Assembly (NCBI GenBank): GCA_001599815.1
Contig: BCIA01000002.1
Location: forward strand, 4,623,626-4,687,625
Source: Furcasterigmium furcatum
Taxonomy: Eukaryota > Ascomycota > Sordariomycetes > Glomerellales > Plectosphaerellaceae
Length of the DNA stretch: 64,000 nucleotides
Direction of reading: 5' to 3'
Shown here: in pieces, positions 22,863 to 34,061 of the stretch
Layout of the letters: every line of letters starts with the position of its first letter
Position numbering within the stretch: the stretch's first letter is position 1
The notes under the pieces: generated by a model
The model's database searches: none
Seen by the model: the letters and a program-made list of their open reading frames with translations, nothing else
Told to the model about the DNA's origin: nothing
Program-made: the position numbers and the translations under genes

Positions 22863-24302
22863 CCACCGTAGAGTCCATCATTCAACTGGACAGACGGCAT
22901 CCTCGGATGTTGCATGATTCTCCGAGGACCCGGAGCATGCCACGCAGTCGCATTGCGGGCATTCGTGATCAAACTCTCCATGTAAGGTGTTCATAGCCAA
23001 TGTATCCAAGGAGCAGGAGCGTCGGAGAGACAGTTCTAATGGTTCGTACCAAGGTTCTTGTCACCGGGGGTTTTTTGATTCCGGGGTTCCGAGCCATGCA
23101 AGGTGGCACACGAAAATCTCACCGAAGCCCACCAGTTAAATCCCTCAAGCAAAAATCTATGGTTAAATCAACCGAGGCTGTCGTGGGATTATGAGATTGA
23201 TTACTGATGTTGAGTGTCACTGGGCGGAACTCGCATTCGCATAGAGCTGCCGCCGAGGGATTGGCTTGTCCGGCTCACCATACAGTCGCCCAAGTCGGGC
23301 TGTCGAAGATTCTCAAGTCCGTATGCACGAGAGAACCCTGCCCAAAACCTCAACCGCTCTGCATAAACGCCGGGGGTGCAGGATCAGGTGCCGAAGGAGT
23401 GGTCGGCTCAGGGTGCAATGAGCTGATATCCGTGATGGCGGACTTGACTTGAGACTTCATTGCTTCGATGACCAACTTCATGGTGCACAGAAATAATATT
23501 GAGAACCCACGAGCATGTGGCAATGGCAGGCGATATTCCGATTTGTGATCACTGTCGGCTGGAAAGTTGTCGGAGGCAATCGTGTCAGCCGTCGCTTACG
23601 AGCTGGTCTCGTTGCATTGCCTGCTCGTTCGCGCTGTCATTTTGAGGCGCAAAAATCTATATATGTTACGTAGGCTCCTTGGTAGCTTTCAACTTGAAGC
23701 TCATCAGCGCCTAGTATTCCGCGTAAGGCAGCCTATACTACAGACGTTTGGCTGCAGATCCCTCTGCCATCATGGTTGCGACTCGGCGCTTTCCTGACCC
23801 CTCCGTCTCGGGCGACAACTGGAATGCCGCCGCGGGGACAAGCAGGCCTGCCACACCTTCGCTGTCAACCATCGCATGGTTCTGAAGTGTTCATTGATAA
23901 TAGACGACCCCGCGCAAGGACCAAGGGCCATAGACTAACCCTCACTCTACGTTTCCAACATCTCTGACTCCTGCGCTCTCCTCCGTTGGTTTGTGCAGCT
24001 TTTGGCGAACCGCCTTGCACCCTATGGCGAGACGAGCAATCAAGAGGCAAGATTTGGGAGAAGATCCTGTGGGATTTGGGGTAAGGGCTCTGTCGCTTAC
24101 TGGTCCAACTCAGCCTTTTCTCTGGATGCTGCGACGAAGCCGGAGTCTCAGCATGACATCGTAGTTGCATGCGCGACTTTCTCTCGAACTTTTGGACCTA
24201 GGTGCACCCACACGGCGCGACCACAACCATCTCAAGCCGCGATCCACTCGTCCATCTCGCCGCCGCCGAACTTGTCTTCCAAACCTAGACAACCGCCGGA
24301 GT
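22863..24302. other. Intergenic interval, no supported gene
   Basis: About 1.4 kb with only short unconnected open frames on both strands. No conserved domain, repeat or RNA gene is visible. The right end is the leader of the F-box/ankyrin gene. Confidence 0.6.
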
Positions 24303-25427
24303 ATGCCGCTGCTTGACCTCCCGAACGAATTGCTGGACTATGTGGCGGGGCAACTGGAATCGGAAGCCGACATCAACTCATTCAGCCGAACAACCCGGGT
24401 GCTGCACACACTCCTCACGCCTCACCTCTATCGCCGCAACGCGCTGTTGTCTGGAAGCTCCGCACTACACTGGGCATCGACAGATGGAGACGTCGCCACA
24501 GCGCGTATATCGGTAGCAAATGGCGGCAACGTCAACGGTGTCAATAGTCGTGGTCAAACACCGCTCATCCTAGCCGCCATATGTGAAAACAGGGCCATGG
24601 TTAGGTTCCTCCTCGACGAAGATGCCGAAACAGACAAACAGAACCTTTGGGGCGGGACGGCGCTGTTCTTCGCAGTCGATCAGGGTGACGAGGTAATGGT
24701 CGAGATGCTGCTCCAAAAGGGTGCCGACTACGTCATCGAGGACAAGTATGGGGAGTCGCCGTTGGAACGGGCGGCTTCGAACGGACACGCAGCCATCGTC
24801 ACGCTTCTCCTCCGACAGACCATTTACCTGGAAGCCAGAGACGGCGGCGGACGGGCACCACTGGCACAGGCAGCATTGCACGGACACGAGGCGGTGGGGA
24901 GAATATTGCTCGATGCGGGAGCCGATGCGCAATCCAAGCACCAGAGCGGGCAAACAGTGATGTGCTCGGCGGCTCGTGGAGGACACGCCGCGTTTGTTCA
25001 GCTCCTGGCGGAGAGAGGCTTCAAGGTCGACACCAGAGATGGCTTCAATCAGAACCCAATCTTGTATGCGGCGAGAAAAGGGTGTGAGAGGACGGTGAAA
25101 CTCCTTGCAGAGCTCGGCGCTGATCCGACTTCCTCTGACGAGTTCAGCCAGACGCCTCTCTTCTGGGCAGTGGACCGAGGACATGCGGGCCTGGTGAAGC
25201 TGCTCCTGGGTTGGGGAGTAGATCCAGGCACTAGAGACTGCTTCGATTCACCTATGCTGGTACTTGCTGCTGAGAAAGGCGACGAGGCGGTGGTGAGGCT
25301 GCTCCTGGAATACGGCGCTGATCCGACAGCCAAGAACGGCCAGGGACGCGACTCTTTGTACTGTGCGACGAAGAAGAACCATGATACCGTCGTGCGGTTG
25401 CTCAGAGAGGCGACGAACGACGTCTGA
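24303..25427 (+). CDS. F-box-like ankyrin repeat protein (374 aa)
   Basis: Single exon. The N-terminus (residues 1-50) is F-box-like: LLDLPNELLDYVAGQL followed by FSRTTRVLHTLLTPHLYRR. About nine ankyrin repeats follow from residue 54 to the end, each with the usual TPL-AA--GH--VV--LL--GAD pattern. The frame is open upstream only from a TTG; ATG 24303 directly precedes the F-box and is the clear start. F-box proteins recruit substrates to SCF ubiquitin ligases through Skp1, and the ankyrin array would be the substrate-binding surface (family knowledge; partner unknown). Such genes are numerous in plant-associated ascomycetes. It stands alone between two gene-poor intervals. Confidence 0.88.
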   Translation: MPLLDLPNELLDYVAGQLESEADINSFSRTTRVLHTLLTPHLYRRNALLSGSSALHWASTDGDVATARISVANGGNVNGVNSRGQTPLILAAICENRAMVRFLLDEDAETDKQNLWGGTALFFAVDQGDEVMVEMLLQKGADYVIEDKYGESPLERAASNGHAAIVTLLLRQTIYLEARDGGGRAPLAQAALHGHEAVGRILLDAGADAQSKHQSGQTVMCSAARGGHAAFVQLLAERGFKVDTRDGFNQNPILYAARKGCERTVKLLAELGADPTSSDEFSQTPLFWAVDRGHAGLVKLLLGWGVDPGTRDCFDSPMLVLAAEKGDEAVVRLLLEYGADPTAKNGQGRDSLYCATKKNHDTVVRLLREATNDV

Positions 25428-27129
25428 GAAAAAGCAGAATATAGACACGTTGTCTGCCTCTGTTGAGATACTAACCTCCCCCTTCTTGATAGTATCACCA
25501 GCTCAACACTGCGAGCGCTATGCAAGAGTGTTGGTGTTGCTGTTCGCTCGCCAATGCTGAGGTGGTCCTTCATCCTGCTGTGTATGGACTTGAAGTAACG
25601 GACAATCGATCCGAGGGCGAGGGGGAAAGCCCGAATACCCGTCAGACGACCATCAAGCGGAGTGCCCGCGCTCTGGTGATAGTACATGGATTACCCCGCC
25701 GACATTAGCATCGCGACTGAATCTCGCAGATGCAGCCTCGACCACCTCTGCAGGCTTGAAAGCCCAGAAGCACGGTCAAAATAGACTCACGACTCGCCGG
25801 TCGGCGGCAAGTGTTGGGATTGGTTAACAATGTGATGGCCAGGGTCCAGCAGAGAGACTTTAATTTGAGCGGCGAATCAAGAACAAACCGTTGGGGATTA
25901 TCGGAAAGTAGGTATGCTTCGATGTGGAGGCTGGCTAGGAAATCATGCGATACAGTTATGCCAAGCAACCAAGGTCTTGAGCATGGGTGCTTTATTTAGA
26001 CGGTATTACGCGTTCGCAGTCGGTGTGTGATGGACGGACGCACGCATGCACGGCCAGAAGGGCAACCGGGGTGCAAGCCAAGCGGTGCGGGCGGCTTGAT
26101 GCTCCTGAGCTACGCATGTGCTAAACGGAGACGGGAAGGTCGTAATTACTAGTAAGCTTGTCCGAAGGGCGAAAGTGAGGGAACAAATATCAGTCAGCAT
26201 GGGACGGGGGTTGAGATCTCACCGAGATGCGAAGGACACAGCCTGGGGGTGAGCAAGGCAGTCCGATTACGATAGATATACTAAGCCCCAGCCCCTGGAT
26301 CACGCGGAGAAGCTCTCTCGGTGTACTACTGCCTGCCATTCCTTACTCCACGTGTAATCAACCTGCTGCGGCCGTCTCCCGGACCATCCGCCGCAATCTC
26401 TCTGCGTGCGTCCCTCGGGCGCCAACCAAACAATGATCTAATTGGGCCGGAACAAGCAGCTTGAGCCTGCTCGGTCCCCGTGCGAAGCGCTGTGCTCCTT
26501 CTTGGACGCTTGGCGTCCCTGCAGTGTCGTCGATGTCGACCGGATAGGCACCAATCACACCGATCAATCGCTGAGGGCCGACAACTCCAACTGCCGACTG
26601 TGGACCTTGGGCCCGGCCAGGGCGCCACTCCCGATGGAGGCGCAGGGGTGTTTTCCGGAGAGACCCGCCTGGGCCATGAAATACCGATGACGCCGTTGGC
26701 TGCCTTCAGTCCTTCGTGCTTCGCCCCGGCACGCTCACATGGATGCTCATGTCATCCGGCTCGCCTGCCATCCTGCCAATGTGCTCAGCCAAAAAAAGCA
26801 TATTCACGCTGCAGGCAGCATGCAGGAAGTAGGTCTGCGCATGCTGGACAAGCATCCCCTGGCACTATCCCCTGGCCCAGAACCACGGATCGACACTCGA
26901 AGACCCTTCACTGTGGAGCTGAGGATTGATGAGAATATGCTGGGCAGTGAGGATCGGGAACAGTCAGACTCAAACTCCAATCACAACACCTGCCATCTGG
27001 GATTCTGACTCGTCTGACGTCGAATACGTGGGTCGCTGTCACCGTGATGCTGGGGTTTCCGTGGTCAACAGGTCGGGGAGCGGAGCTGACCTACTCCTTG
27101 TTCCCCCTCTCTCGTGTCACGGTCTCTGG
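25428..27129. other. Intergenic interval, no supported gene
   Basis: About 1.7 kb with scattered short open frames only. No homology, repeat or RNA gene was recognised. The last few hundred bases form the upstream region of the catalase-peroxidase gene. Confidence 0.6.
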
Positions 27130-27136
27130 TATAAAG
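27130..27136 (+). promoter_or_regulatory. TATA box of the catalase-peroxidase gene
   Basis: TATAAAG lies 92 nt before the ATG at 27222 and is followed by a pyrimidine-rich leader. Position and match are good for a core promoter. Confidence 0.5.
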
Positions 27137-27221
27137 TGAGTCCGGGCGAATCCCATGGTCGACGACTTTCCCGACTCGACCCGTCACCATCCGACCCGCC
27201 CGCCCACGTTTTTCCGTCGAG

Positions 27222-29729
27222 ATGCATTATTCCACTTTGGCCGCGTACCTGCTGGCCGCTGCGCCCCTTGTGAACGGCGCTGCGTGCCCGTTCTCGGGAC
27301 AAAGCGAACCCTCGCCTCTCACTGAGAAGAGGGAGGCCAGTCCCGACTCCAGCTTTGGAAGATGCTCTGCCAAGAGCAACCAGGCCGGCGGAGGCACCAG
27401 GAGCAGCGACTGGTGGCCCTGCCAGCTGAGGCTTGACATCCTGCGCCAGTTCTCGCCCCAGACCAACCCGCTCGGAGCCGACTTTGACTATGCAGAGGCC
27501 TTCAAGTCGCTGGACTGTGAGTATCTATCAACTTGGACTAGCAAGGGAAGGGCAATTGCTGACCGCGCCATCACATAGATGAGGCCCTCAAGGCTGACCT
27601 TAACGAGTTGATGACTGCCTCGCAAGACTGGTGGCCCGCCGACTTCGGTCATTATGGAGGTCTGTTCATTCGCATGGCCTGGCACAGCGCCGGCACCTAC
27701 CGCGCCATCGATGGACGTGGAGGCGGCGGCATGGGCCAACAACGTTTCGCTCCCCTGAACAGCTGGCCCGACAACCAGAACCTCGACAAGGCCCGGCTCC
27801 TGCTCTGTACGTTTGGTTTCCTTCCATGTAACCTATAACCTGTACTAACACTCCGAAGGGCCCATCAAGCAAAAGTATGGCAATGCCATCTCCTGGGCTG
27901 ACCTGATGCTCCTGACCGGCAACGTCGCCCTCGAGTCCATGGGATTCAAGACCTTTGGCTTCGGCGGCGGCCGTCCGGACACTTGGCAGTCCGATGAGGG
28001 CATCTACTGGGGCGCCGAGACGGCCTTTGTGCCCAACGGCAACGACGTTCGCTACAATGGCAGCACCGATGTGCGCGATCGCGCCGACAAGCTCGAGGAG
28101 CCCCTTGGCGCCACCCACATGGGCCTGATCTATGTCAACCCTGAGGGTCCCAACGGTAACTCGAAGCCGGCTGACTCTGCGCTGGATATCCGTGTTGCAT
28201 TTGACCGCATGGGCATGGACGACGAGGAGACCGTCGCCCTCATTGCCGGTGGGCATGCTTTCGGCAAGACGCATGGCGCCGTTTCTGGTGGTGAGTAAAA
28301 TGCCCCTTGCGACGGGTCTTTCCATCGCACCGATTGCTGACTCTCCGCCGTAGACAACATCGGACCCGAGCCCGAGGCTGCCGACATGGGCATGGGCCTG
28401 GGATGGCACAACAAGGTCAACAAGGGCAACGGCCCCGACACGCAGACCAGCGGTCTCGAGGTCGTTTGGACCAAGACGCCTACCAAATGGAGCAACGGGT
28501 TCCTCGAGAGTCTGCTGAACAACGAGTGGGAGCTGGTCGAGAGCCCGGCGGGCGCCCATCAGTGGCAGGCCGTCAACGGAACTCTCGACTACCCGGACCC
28601 CTTCGACGAGACCAAGTTCCGCAAGGCCACCATGCTCACGAGTGACCTTGCGCTCATCGAGGACGCGAGCTACCTCAAGATCTGCACCCGCTGGCTCGAC
28701 CATCCCGACGAGCTGGCCGACGCCTTCGCCCGGGCGTGGTTCAAACTCCTCCATCGAGACATGGGCCCGCGGTCTCGCTATCTCGGCCCCGAGGTGCCCC
28801 GTGAGTCGCTCATCTGGCAGGACCCTCTCCCGGTGTCGAACTACACGACCATCGATGACGACGATGTCGCATCTCTCAAGGACACGATCCTCAGCACCCC
28901 GGGCTTGGAGATCTCGAACCTCGTCTCGGTCGCTTGGGCCTCGGCGTCGACCTTCCGCCACTCAGACAAGCGCGGGGGCGCCAACGGAGGCCGCATCGCC
29001 CTCCAGCCCCAGCGAAGCTGGGCCGTCAACAGCCCCTGCAAGCTGGAGGCCGTGCTCTCGGCCCTCGAGGATGTCAAGACGACCTTCAACGCCGCCAACA
29101 GCGCCAAGAAGGTATCCCTCGCCGACCTAATCGTGCTCGGCGGCAGCGCGGCCGTCGAGCAGGCCGCCCGCGCCGCCGGCTTCGAGGACGCCAGCGTTCC
29201 CTTCGCCCCCGGCCGCGTCGACGCCACCCAGGACCAGACGGACGTCGAGTCCTTCGACTTCCTGCGCCCCGCTGCCGACGGCTTCCGCAACTACGGCGGG
29301 AGCACGCCCCGCGCCCGCGCCGAGGAGATCCTCGTCGACCGCGCGTCGCAGCTCACGCTGACCCCGCCGGAGCTCACCGTCCTCGTCGGCGGCCTGCGCG
29401 TCCTAGGCACCAACCACGGCGGCTCCGCCGACGGCGTCTTCACCAACAGGACCGGCGAGCTGACCAACGACTTCTTCGTGAACCTGCTCGACGTCAGGAC
29501 CGAGTGGAAGCCCACCGAGGGCACCGGCGCGGACCACTGGACCGGCACTGACCGTGCCACCGGGGCCCCTCGCTGGACCGCGACCCGTGCCGACCTCGTC
29601 TTCGGCTCGCACGCCGAGCTGCGCGCCGTGTCGGAAGTTTACGGCCAGAAGGACGCCGGGGAGAAGTTCGTCAGGGACTTCATCGGTGCTTGGGTCAAGG
29701 TGATGAACCTGGATCGCTTTGATTTGTAA
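27222..29729 (+). CDS. katG: Secreted bifunctional catalase-peroxidase (776 aa)
   Basis: Haem enzyme that removes hydrogen peroxide (catalase) and oxidises donors (peroxidase). Four exons: 27222-27516, 27579-27806, 27859-28290, 28354-29729. Residues 1-20 form a signal peptide (LAAYLLAAAPLVNGA), so it is the extracellular class of fungal KatG. Distal residues Arg130, Trp133 and His134 (RMAWHSAGTYR) and proximal His307 (GGHAFGKTHG) are present, and Tyr266 in GLIYVNPEGP supplies the Met-Tyr-Trp adduct tyrosine. The second, haem-free half is complete to the C-terminal VWVKVMNLDRF-type end (here AWVKVMNLDRFDL). The second intron ends in AAG. Secreted KatGs are known mainly from plant-associated fungi, where they face host peroxide. 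Confidence 0.96.
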
Positions 29730-30236
29730 GAGAGGTGGCTCAGGCTGCCTCTGACTTTCTTGTCTCTAATAATATGGGGATGAGTTCTAAAGTAGAAACG
29801 TACATAATATCGCACGAAATCAAGAAAGTCTCTTATCCAGCCTGAAATCATTCAGAGTATCCCTTTATCAATATTTCCCTTCTCGGACGGGGCCGCCACC
29901 TGATAGATACTTGAAGAACTTATACTTAATCAGAATTGTTAAGCTAGGCAGCTTTCTAAAGAAACTCTACATAAGGATCACTTTGTTGGGCGTTCTTGAC
30001 CCGGAAACCGAAAGCCCAGGGGAGCTTCAAGGCCTCTTGCTCGCTCAACTTTAAGTGGACGCAGGCCTGTCATTAACTTACCTCATAGTTGAAAGGCGGC
30101 ATTGGTTGCCAGTGTTCTCTCTCCTAGCGCAATCAAGCTTGGTGTTCTGGCAGAGGGCGTCTGTTTCCCCGGGATTTTGTCGTCATTGAATCCCCATGAT
30201 CTTTGTGACATGCAGATCGCCCGTGCAGAGCTTGGA
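29730..30236. other. Convergent intergenic interval
   Basis: AT-rich 3' flanks of the catalase-peroxidase and RidA genes. No gene or repeat is seen. Confidence 0.6.
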
Positions 30237-30795
30237 TTATTGAAGAACCGCAATGCATTCAATCTCAACGTCAGTGTTGAGAGGCAGACTCTTGACACCG
30301 ACGCAGCTTCACCACGGTCAGCTCAGCGCTAGGAGCAGGGGCAGACGGCATTTGATCACTTACGTTCTGGAGGGCTTGATATCGCCCCAGTACTGCTCGT
30401 AGACCTCGTTCATGGCCGCATAGTCGGCGTCGAGGTTGGAGAGGAAGATGTTGACCTTGACAACATTGTCGATGGTGGTGCCGGAAGCCTCAAGGACGGC
30501 GGTGAGGTTCTTGATGCATTGGTGCTGGACACGCCAGTCAGCAGTCAACTCGTGAGTTTGAGGAACGAACCGCTCACGGTACGGGCCTTGACGTCGCCCT
30601 CGACCAGCTTTCCGGTTTCGGGGTCCACGCTGTTGCAGGTGTAAGTTATTGCTCAAAGAATATCGGGTGAGGCTGGGAGTGATCTCACGCCACAGCCCCC
30701 GAGAGGAAGACCATGCCGTTGGCGATGATGGCCTGGTTGAGGAGAGCGGGAGGCTTGGGGGCCTTGTCGGTGAGAACGGGGGTCTTTAGGGTCAT
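30237..30795 (-). CDS. RidA/YjgF family enamine-imine deaminase (129 aa)
   Basis: Small trimeric RidA protein that hydrolyses reactive 2-aminoacrylate-type enamines released by PLP enzymes, in cytosol or mitochondria. Four exons: 30795-30689, 30629-30578, 30524-30364, 30306-30237. Features: the N-terminal P-A-L-L-N-Q-A region, FLSGAVAVDPETGKL, NVVKVNIFLSNLDADY, the invariant arginine in IKPSRTCVGV and the C-terminal VEIECIAVL. Length 129 is standard. The last intron uses an AAG acceptor. No clear mitochondrial presequence is seen. Confidence 0.94.
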
Positions 30796-30940
30796 GTTGC
30801 GGGTGTTGATGTGACGGATTTGTGACTTGAGATTCGCAATCAGGAGAGGGGCGAGCGCAAGGAATAAGTAAGCTTTCCTCTGAGAGTCCCCAGGTAGGTC
30901 AAGAAACGGCTTTGACGGAGGTGGGCGGGGTTGAGTACCT

Positions 30941-30949
30941 TATTTTATA
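30941..30949 (-). promoter_or_regulatory. Likely TATA box of the RidA gene
   Basis: On the minus strand the bases read TATAAAATA, about 150 nt upstream of the RidA ATG at 30795. Confidence 0.4.
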
Positions 30950-31149
30950 CCTGCCTCCATGAGTCATTGGTAATCATCATGTCGGGATCTTCCACTAGTA
31001 ACGACATAAGTACCAAACGCCTCCGCGGGATCATGGGTCGGCACTCGCTAAATCTGCAAGCGGAAAGCTATTGAGTGTGCAGTGGGCTTGTGACTCAATG
31101 GTAAAACGATTAGAAACGACATGGAGGAGCAAGTTGTGGCGAAACCGAG

Positions 31150-31580
31150 TCCCCATCGGACACCGTTTCGGGTACTGAATTGCCCTCCGTCGTCCCCCTC
31201 CCGCATCCCAGCAAGGGCCTCAGTCTCTCCCAAGAGCAAAAGCAAGCTATAGGTCGCGAATTCAACCTCTCTGAGACGACGTTTGTACACGATGTCGCTT
31301 TTGACGAGGGAGAAGATCCCCAGACGCGCCGGGCCAACATCTTCATGACTGACAAGGAGCTTCCATTTGTCGGCCATACCACGATCGGCACCGCGCTATA
31401 TCTCCAGCGCTATGCGTTACTCAATTGAACATCAAGGCCGGACCGATCCCCATACATCTTGGTCCTGATGGCGTTGTATGCATTCATTTCACATGCCAAG
31501 TCCAGCGTATGCCAACATTAGTCCCTTCGCCTCGGGCCCCCAGATGTATTAGGCTCTTAATAACAACCTTTGGGGTCATG
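31150..31580 (+). pseudogene. Relic of a PhzF-family isomerase gene
   Basis: The translated segment at 31180-31428 carries the N-terminal PhzF signature: SQEQKQAIGREFNLSETTFV followed by RRANIF and ELPFVGHTTIGTALYL. The frame then stops at 31426-31428, but the next PhzF element, IKAGPIPIHLGPDGVV, continues immediately in another frame from 31431, showing an indel. Upstream, the expected RFxGNPLAVV start is only faintly recognisable in a third frame near 31160. Nothing beyond about 31580 matches, so the C-terminal two thirds are missing. PhzF-family proteins are diaminopimelate-epimerase-fold isomerases. This is a truncated, frameshifted copy and very unlikely to be functional. Confidence 0.75.
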
Positions 31581-32204
31581 TGATGTTGGGTCACACTGCT
31601 AAGAGAAGTGCTTGACGCACAATGCCATTAGATTGGGCTAGAAGGAGCTTCTAATTTGGTGGCGCCTGCAGCAGAACGTGATGGGTGGTTACACAGCGTG
31701 CGCAGGTACTAAGGGTATCGGATGCTCAGCGAACACCCCTTGGCGAAGGTAGCATTGTGGTTTTGGCTCCTCCTTTCCAATTTAAGTATTGAGTCAACTA
31801 CCTTGTGTTTCCATTACATCGGTATTTCTCGCGCTTCGATAGACGTTTTGCTCAATTTCACGACTGTTTCCGTGTGCCAAAAGGTTGCATCGCGGCCATG
31901 CGATTGGGGCACAATCAGGCTACATTTGAACACAAGCATATCGTGTCATGAGAAGGGCGTGGATAGATGGTGTGGCACAGGGCCTGACCTTTTCCGCCAA
32001 CCTGTTTGGGCGACCGAGATGTCGTGATGGTGGCCGCAGGCAAGGGTGCTGCATACTAGGCTGCGAGCAAGGCTGCGAGCCAGAAGCGGCGCAGCGACCA
32101 GGGCTCAATATATGATCCCCCTCAGGCACTCCAGGGCCTCCCGACGGGGCAATTTCATCTTGTCGCTCCTACGCCCCCATTACATCCTCGCCCGCTATTT
32201 CACG
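31581..32204. other. Intergenic interval, no supported gene
   Basis: Leader region of the DUF3433 gene. The open frame of that gene extends to 32046 but without a convincing upstream start; an ATG at 32112 is a weaker alternative. Nothing else is seen. Confidence 0.5.
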
Positions 32205-34061
32205 ATGAAGCGGCCAAAGTTCCAGCGCACCCATGATGCCAGCGTTCCCAACTGGCAACCCGTCTTCTTCAGCCCCTTCTACCTCGGCGCATTAGCATTA
32301 TTTCACATTGCGCACATCATTGGAATCCAGCTCCTCCTGCAAAAGCAAGCAGCTGACCAAGATGAACTCGACTTCGTCCGCAACAACCCCATGACCGAAC
32401 AGTTGCCCCAAAGCATCTTCACCTTCAAGGGAGACAGTTGGGGTCATTTTCTCGCGTGGTTTTACATCCCCCTGACGGTCTCAGCAATCTTGGGACTGTT
32501 ATGGGAAGTTGTCGACGTCAACGTCCGGCGCCTCGAGCCTTTCTGCCAACTATCATCCATCCAGGGTGGAACGGCGCGCAACGCCCTGTGTGTCGACTAC
32601 ACTGGGCGGTTTGGTTTCTTCGTGCCCATCAGCGCATGGAGGAGAGGCCACCACTGTGTGGCCTTGGCAGCTATCGCGTTTGTCATCAGCACCGTTGTGA
32701 TCCCAACCATCACTGGTGGTGTCTTTGAGATACAGTGGGCGACTAGCTCGACAGAACTTCAGAAGGGGGATGGGACGCAATCGTCATACGCCACCATCGA
32801 CATGAACAAGTCAGCTGCCTTGGCGGCCCAGATATGCCATGGACTGATGGTACTTCTGGCTATCAGCGTGGCTCTGATCATCCGTTGCCGGAGGACGGGG
32901 TTGCACCGTGATCCCAGAGGCATCGGGGGAATCCTTTCCCTTCTCAGCGACCGAAACAGCGGGAACAGCAACCTCCATGCAGTGCGCCACTTCCGTCGGA
33001 TCCCATCATTCGTGAGATCCGAAACTGTCGCAGCGGCCTTGGAGGATGTCACGTTCAGACTCGATCATGACTACTCCGGTATCAGCCAGCACAAGCCTTA
33101 TCAACTTATGATAACGGCAGGCAATGTCAAGCGAGTCCAGGATGGGGCAGAAAGTTGGGTCCAACTCAACAGGCATGAATCGCGCGGTACCTGGCAAACG
33201 AGACGTGCCGTCATCAGTGCCGAGCTGTTCCTTTGGCTTTCTCAAGGAGCCATCGTCGCTGGCACTTACACCGCTTTCAAGGTCGTCTCCAACCTCGCCT
33301 CATCCGATTTTGCGGTCCGAAACAGAGCCACAATTGGCAAAATGGTCATGACCTTCTGCATCACTTTCGCATCGATGATGTGGACAAGCATACACCGCGA
33401 GCTTCTCCGTTTCGAACCTTGGCGGCGAATTTCCATGAACCCGCGGAACGGAGCTCCTCCTCGTCCGCTTCCACTCCAGCGCACGACACGATTCAACCCC
33501 ATCTCCAGCGGGCTTCTGGGGAACCTCACCTGGGGCGGCAAGGGAGGCACGGCTTTTACCATATGGATCTCTTTCGGCATCATCATGGTTCACGTCGCAG
33601 TCGTGGTGATCCCCCCGCTGATGGAGCTACTCTACGGCGGAATAGCCTTACAGGAAGGCTACGGTCAGACGATTAACGTCGGCATCTTTTATGACCGTAA
33701 AAACGCCTACATCTACGTTGGAGTCGTCCTTCTTATCCACACGATCGTTCTCTGCAACGCCATTTACCTCATTTGCAGCCAACGTCTCAAGCCATACTTC
33801 CCACGGCCACCCACGACATTGGCCAACCAGATCCTGTATATCTGCCACAGCGAAGCTCTGCTGTCACAATTTGAAGGTACATCGACGCTGGAGACTCTGA
33901 AAGAAGTGGAGCAGCACCTCGGGACACGCCAGCCAGCTCAAGGTCAACTCGCATTTGGGTGGTTCTCTAACGGTCCCAGCGGATGGGTTTTGGGTGCGGA
34001 GTGTAGAACTAGTGTGACTGTTTACCCATTTGTGTGGCAAGAACAGCAGGGCAGGCTGTAA
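32205..34061 (+). CDS. DUF3433 multi-pass membrane protein (618 aa)
   Basis: Single-exon membrane protein. After MKRPKFQRTHD a DUF3433-like unit starts with PVFFSPFYLGALALFHIAHIIGIQLLL, followed by a hydrophobic WFYIPLTVSAILGLLWEVVD, a conserved RLEPFCQLS, the VALAAIAFVISTVVIPTITGG segment, and further hydrophobic segments around AQICHGLMVLLAISVALII, WISFGIIMVHVAVVVIPPL and YVGVVLLIHTIVLCNAIYLI. About eight membrane spans can be traced. A second RFEPWR occurs mid-protein, echoing the first half. The ATG at 32205 lies in a good CACGATGAA context; an in-frame ATG at 32112 would add 31 residues. The function of DUF3433 proteins is unknown. The family members I recall are often over 1000 residues, so this one is short. 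Confidence 0.82.
   Translation: MKRPKFQRTHDASVPNWQPVFFSPFYLGALALFHIAHIIGIQLLLQKQAADQDELDFVRNNPMTEQLPQSIFTFKGDSWGHFLAWFYIPLTVSAILGLLWEVVDVNVRRLEPFCQLSSIQGGTARNALCVDYTGRFGFFVPISAWRRGHHCVALAAIAFVISTVVIPTITGGVFEIQWATSSTELQKGDGTQSSYATIDMNKSAALAAQICHGLMVLLAISVALIIRCRRTGLHRDPRGIGGILSLLSDRNSGNSNLHAVRHFRRIPSFVRSETVAAALEDVTFRLDHDYSGISQHKPYQLMITAGNVKRVQDGAESWVQLNRHESRGTWQTRRAVISAELFLWLSQGAIVAGTYTAFKVVSNLASSDFAVRNRATIGKMVMTFCITFASMMWTSIHRELLRFEPWRRISMNPRNGAPPRPLPLQRTTRFNPISSGLLGNLTWGGKGGTAFTIWISFGIIMVHVAVVVIPPLMELLYGGIALQEGYGQTINVGIFYDRKNAYIYVGVVLLIHTIVLCNAIYLICSQRLKPYFPRPPTTLANQILYICHSEALLSQFEGTSTLETLKEVEQHLGTRQPAQGQLAFGWFSNGPSGWVLGAECRTSVTVYPFVWQEQQGRL

Noticed and set aside
27666..28961. Long antisense open frame (431 codons) on the minus strand
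   Set aside because: It lies wholly opposite the catalase-peroxidase exons and crosses two of its introns; composition is that of a reverse shadow of GC-rich codons.
28934..29551. Arg/Pro-rich plus-strand frame
   Set aside because: Out-of-frame shadow of the catalase-peroxidase third-position GC bias.
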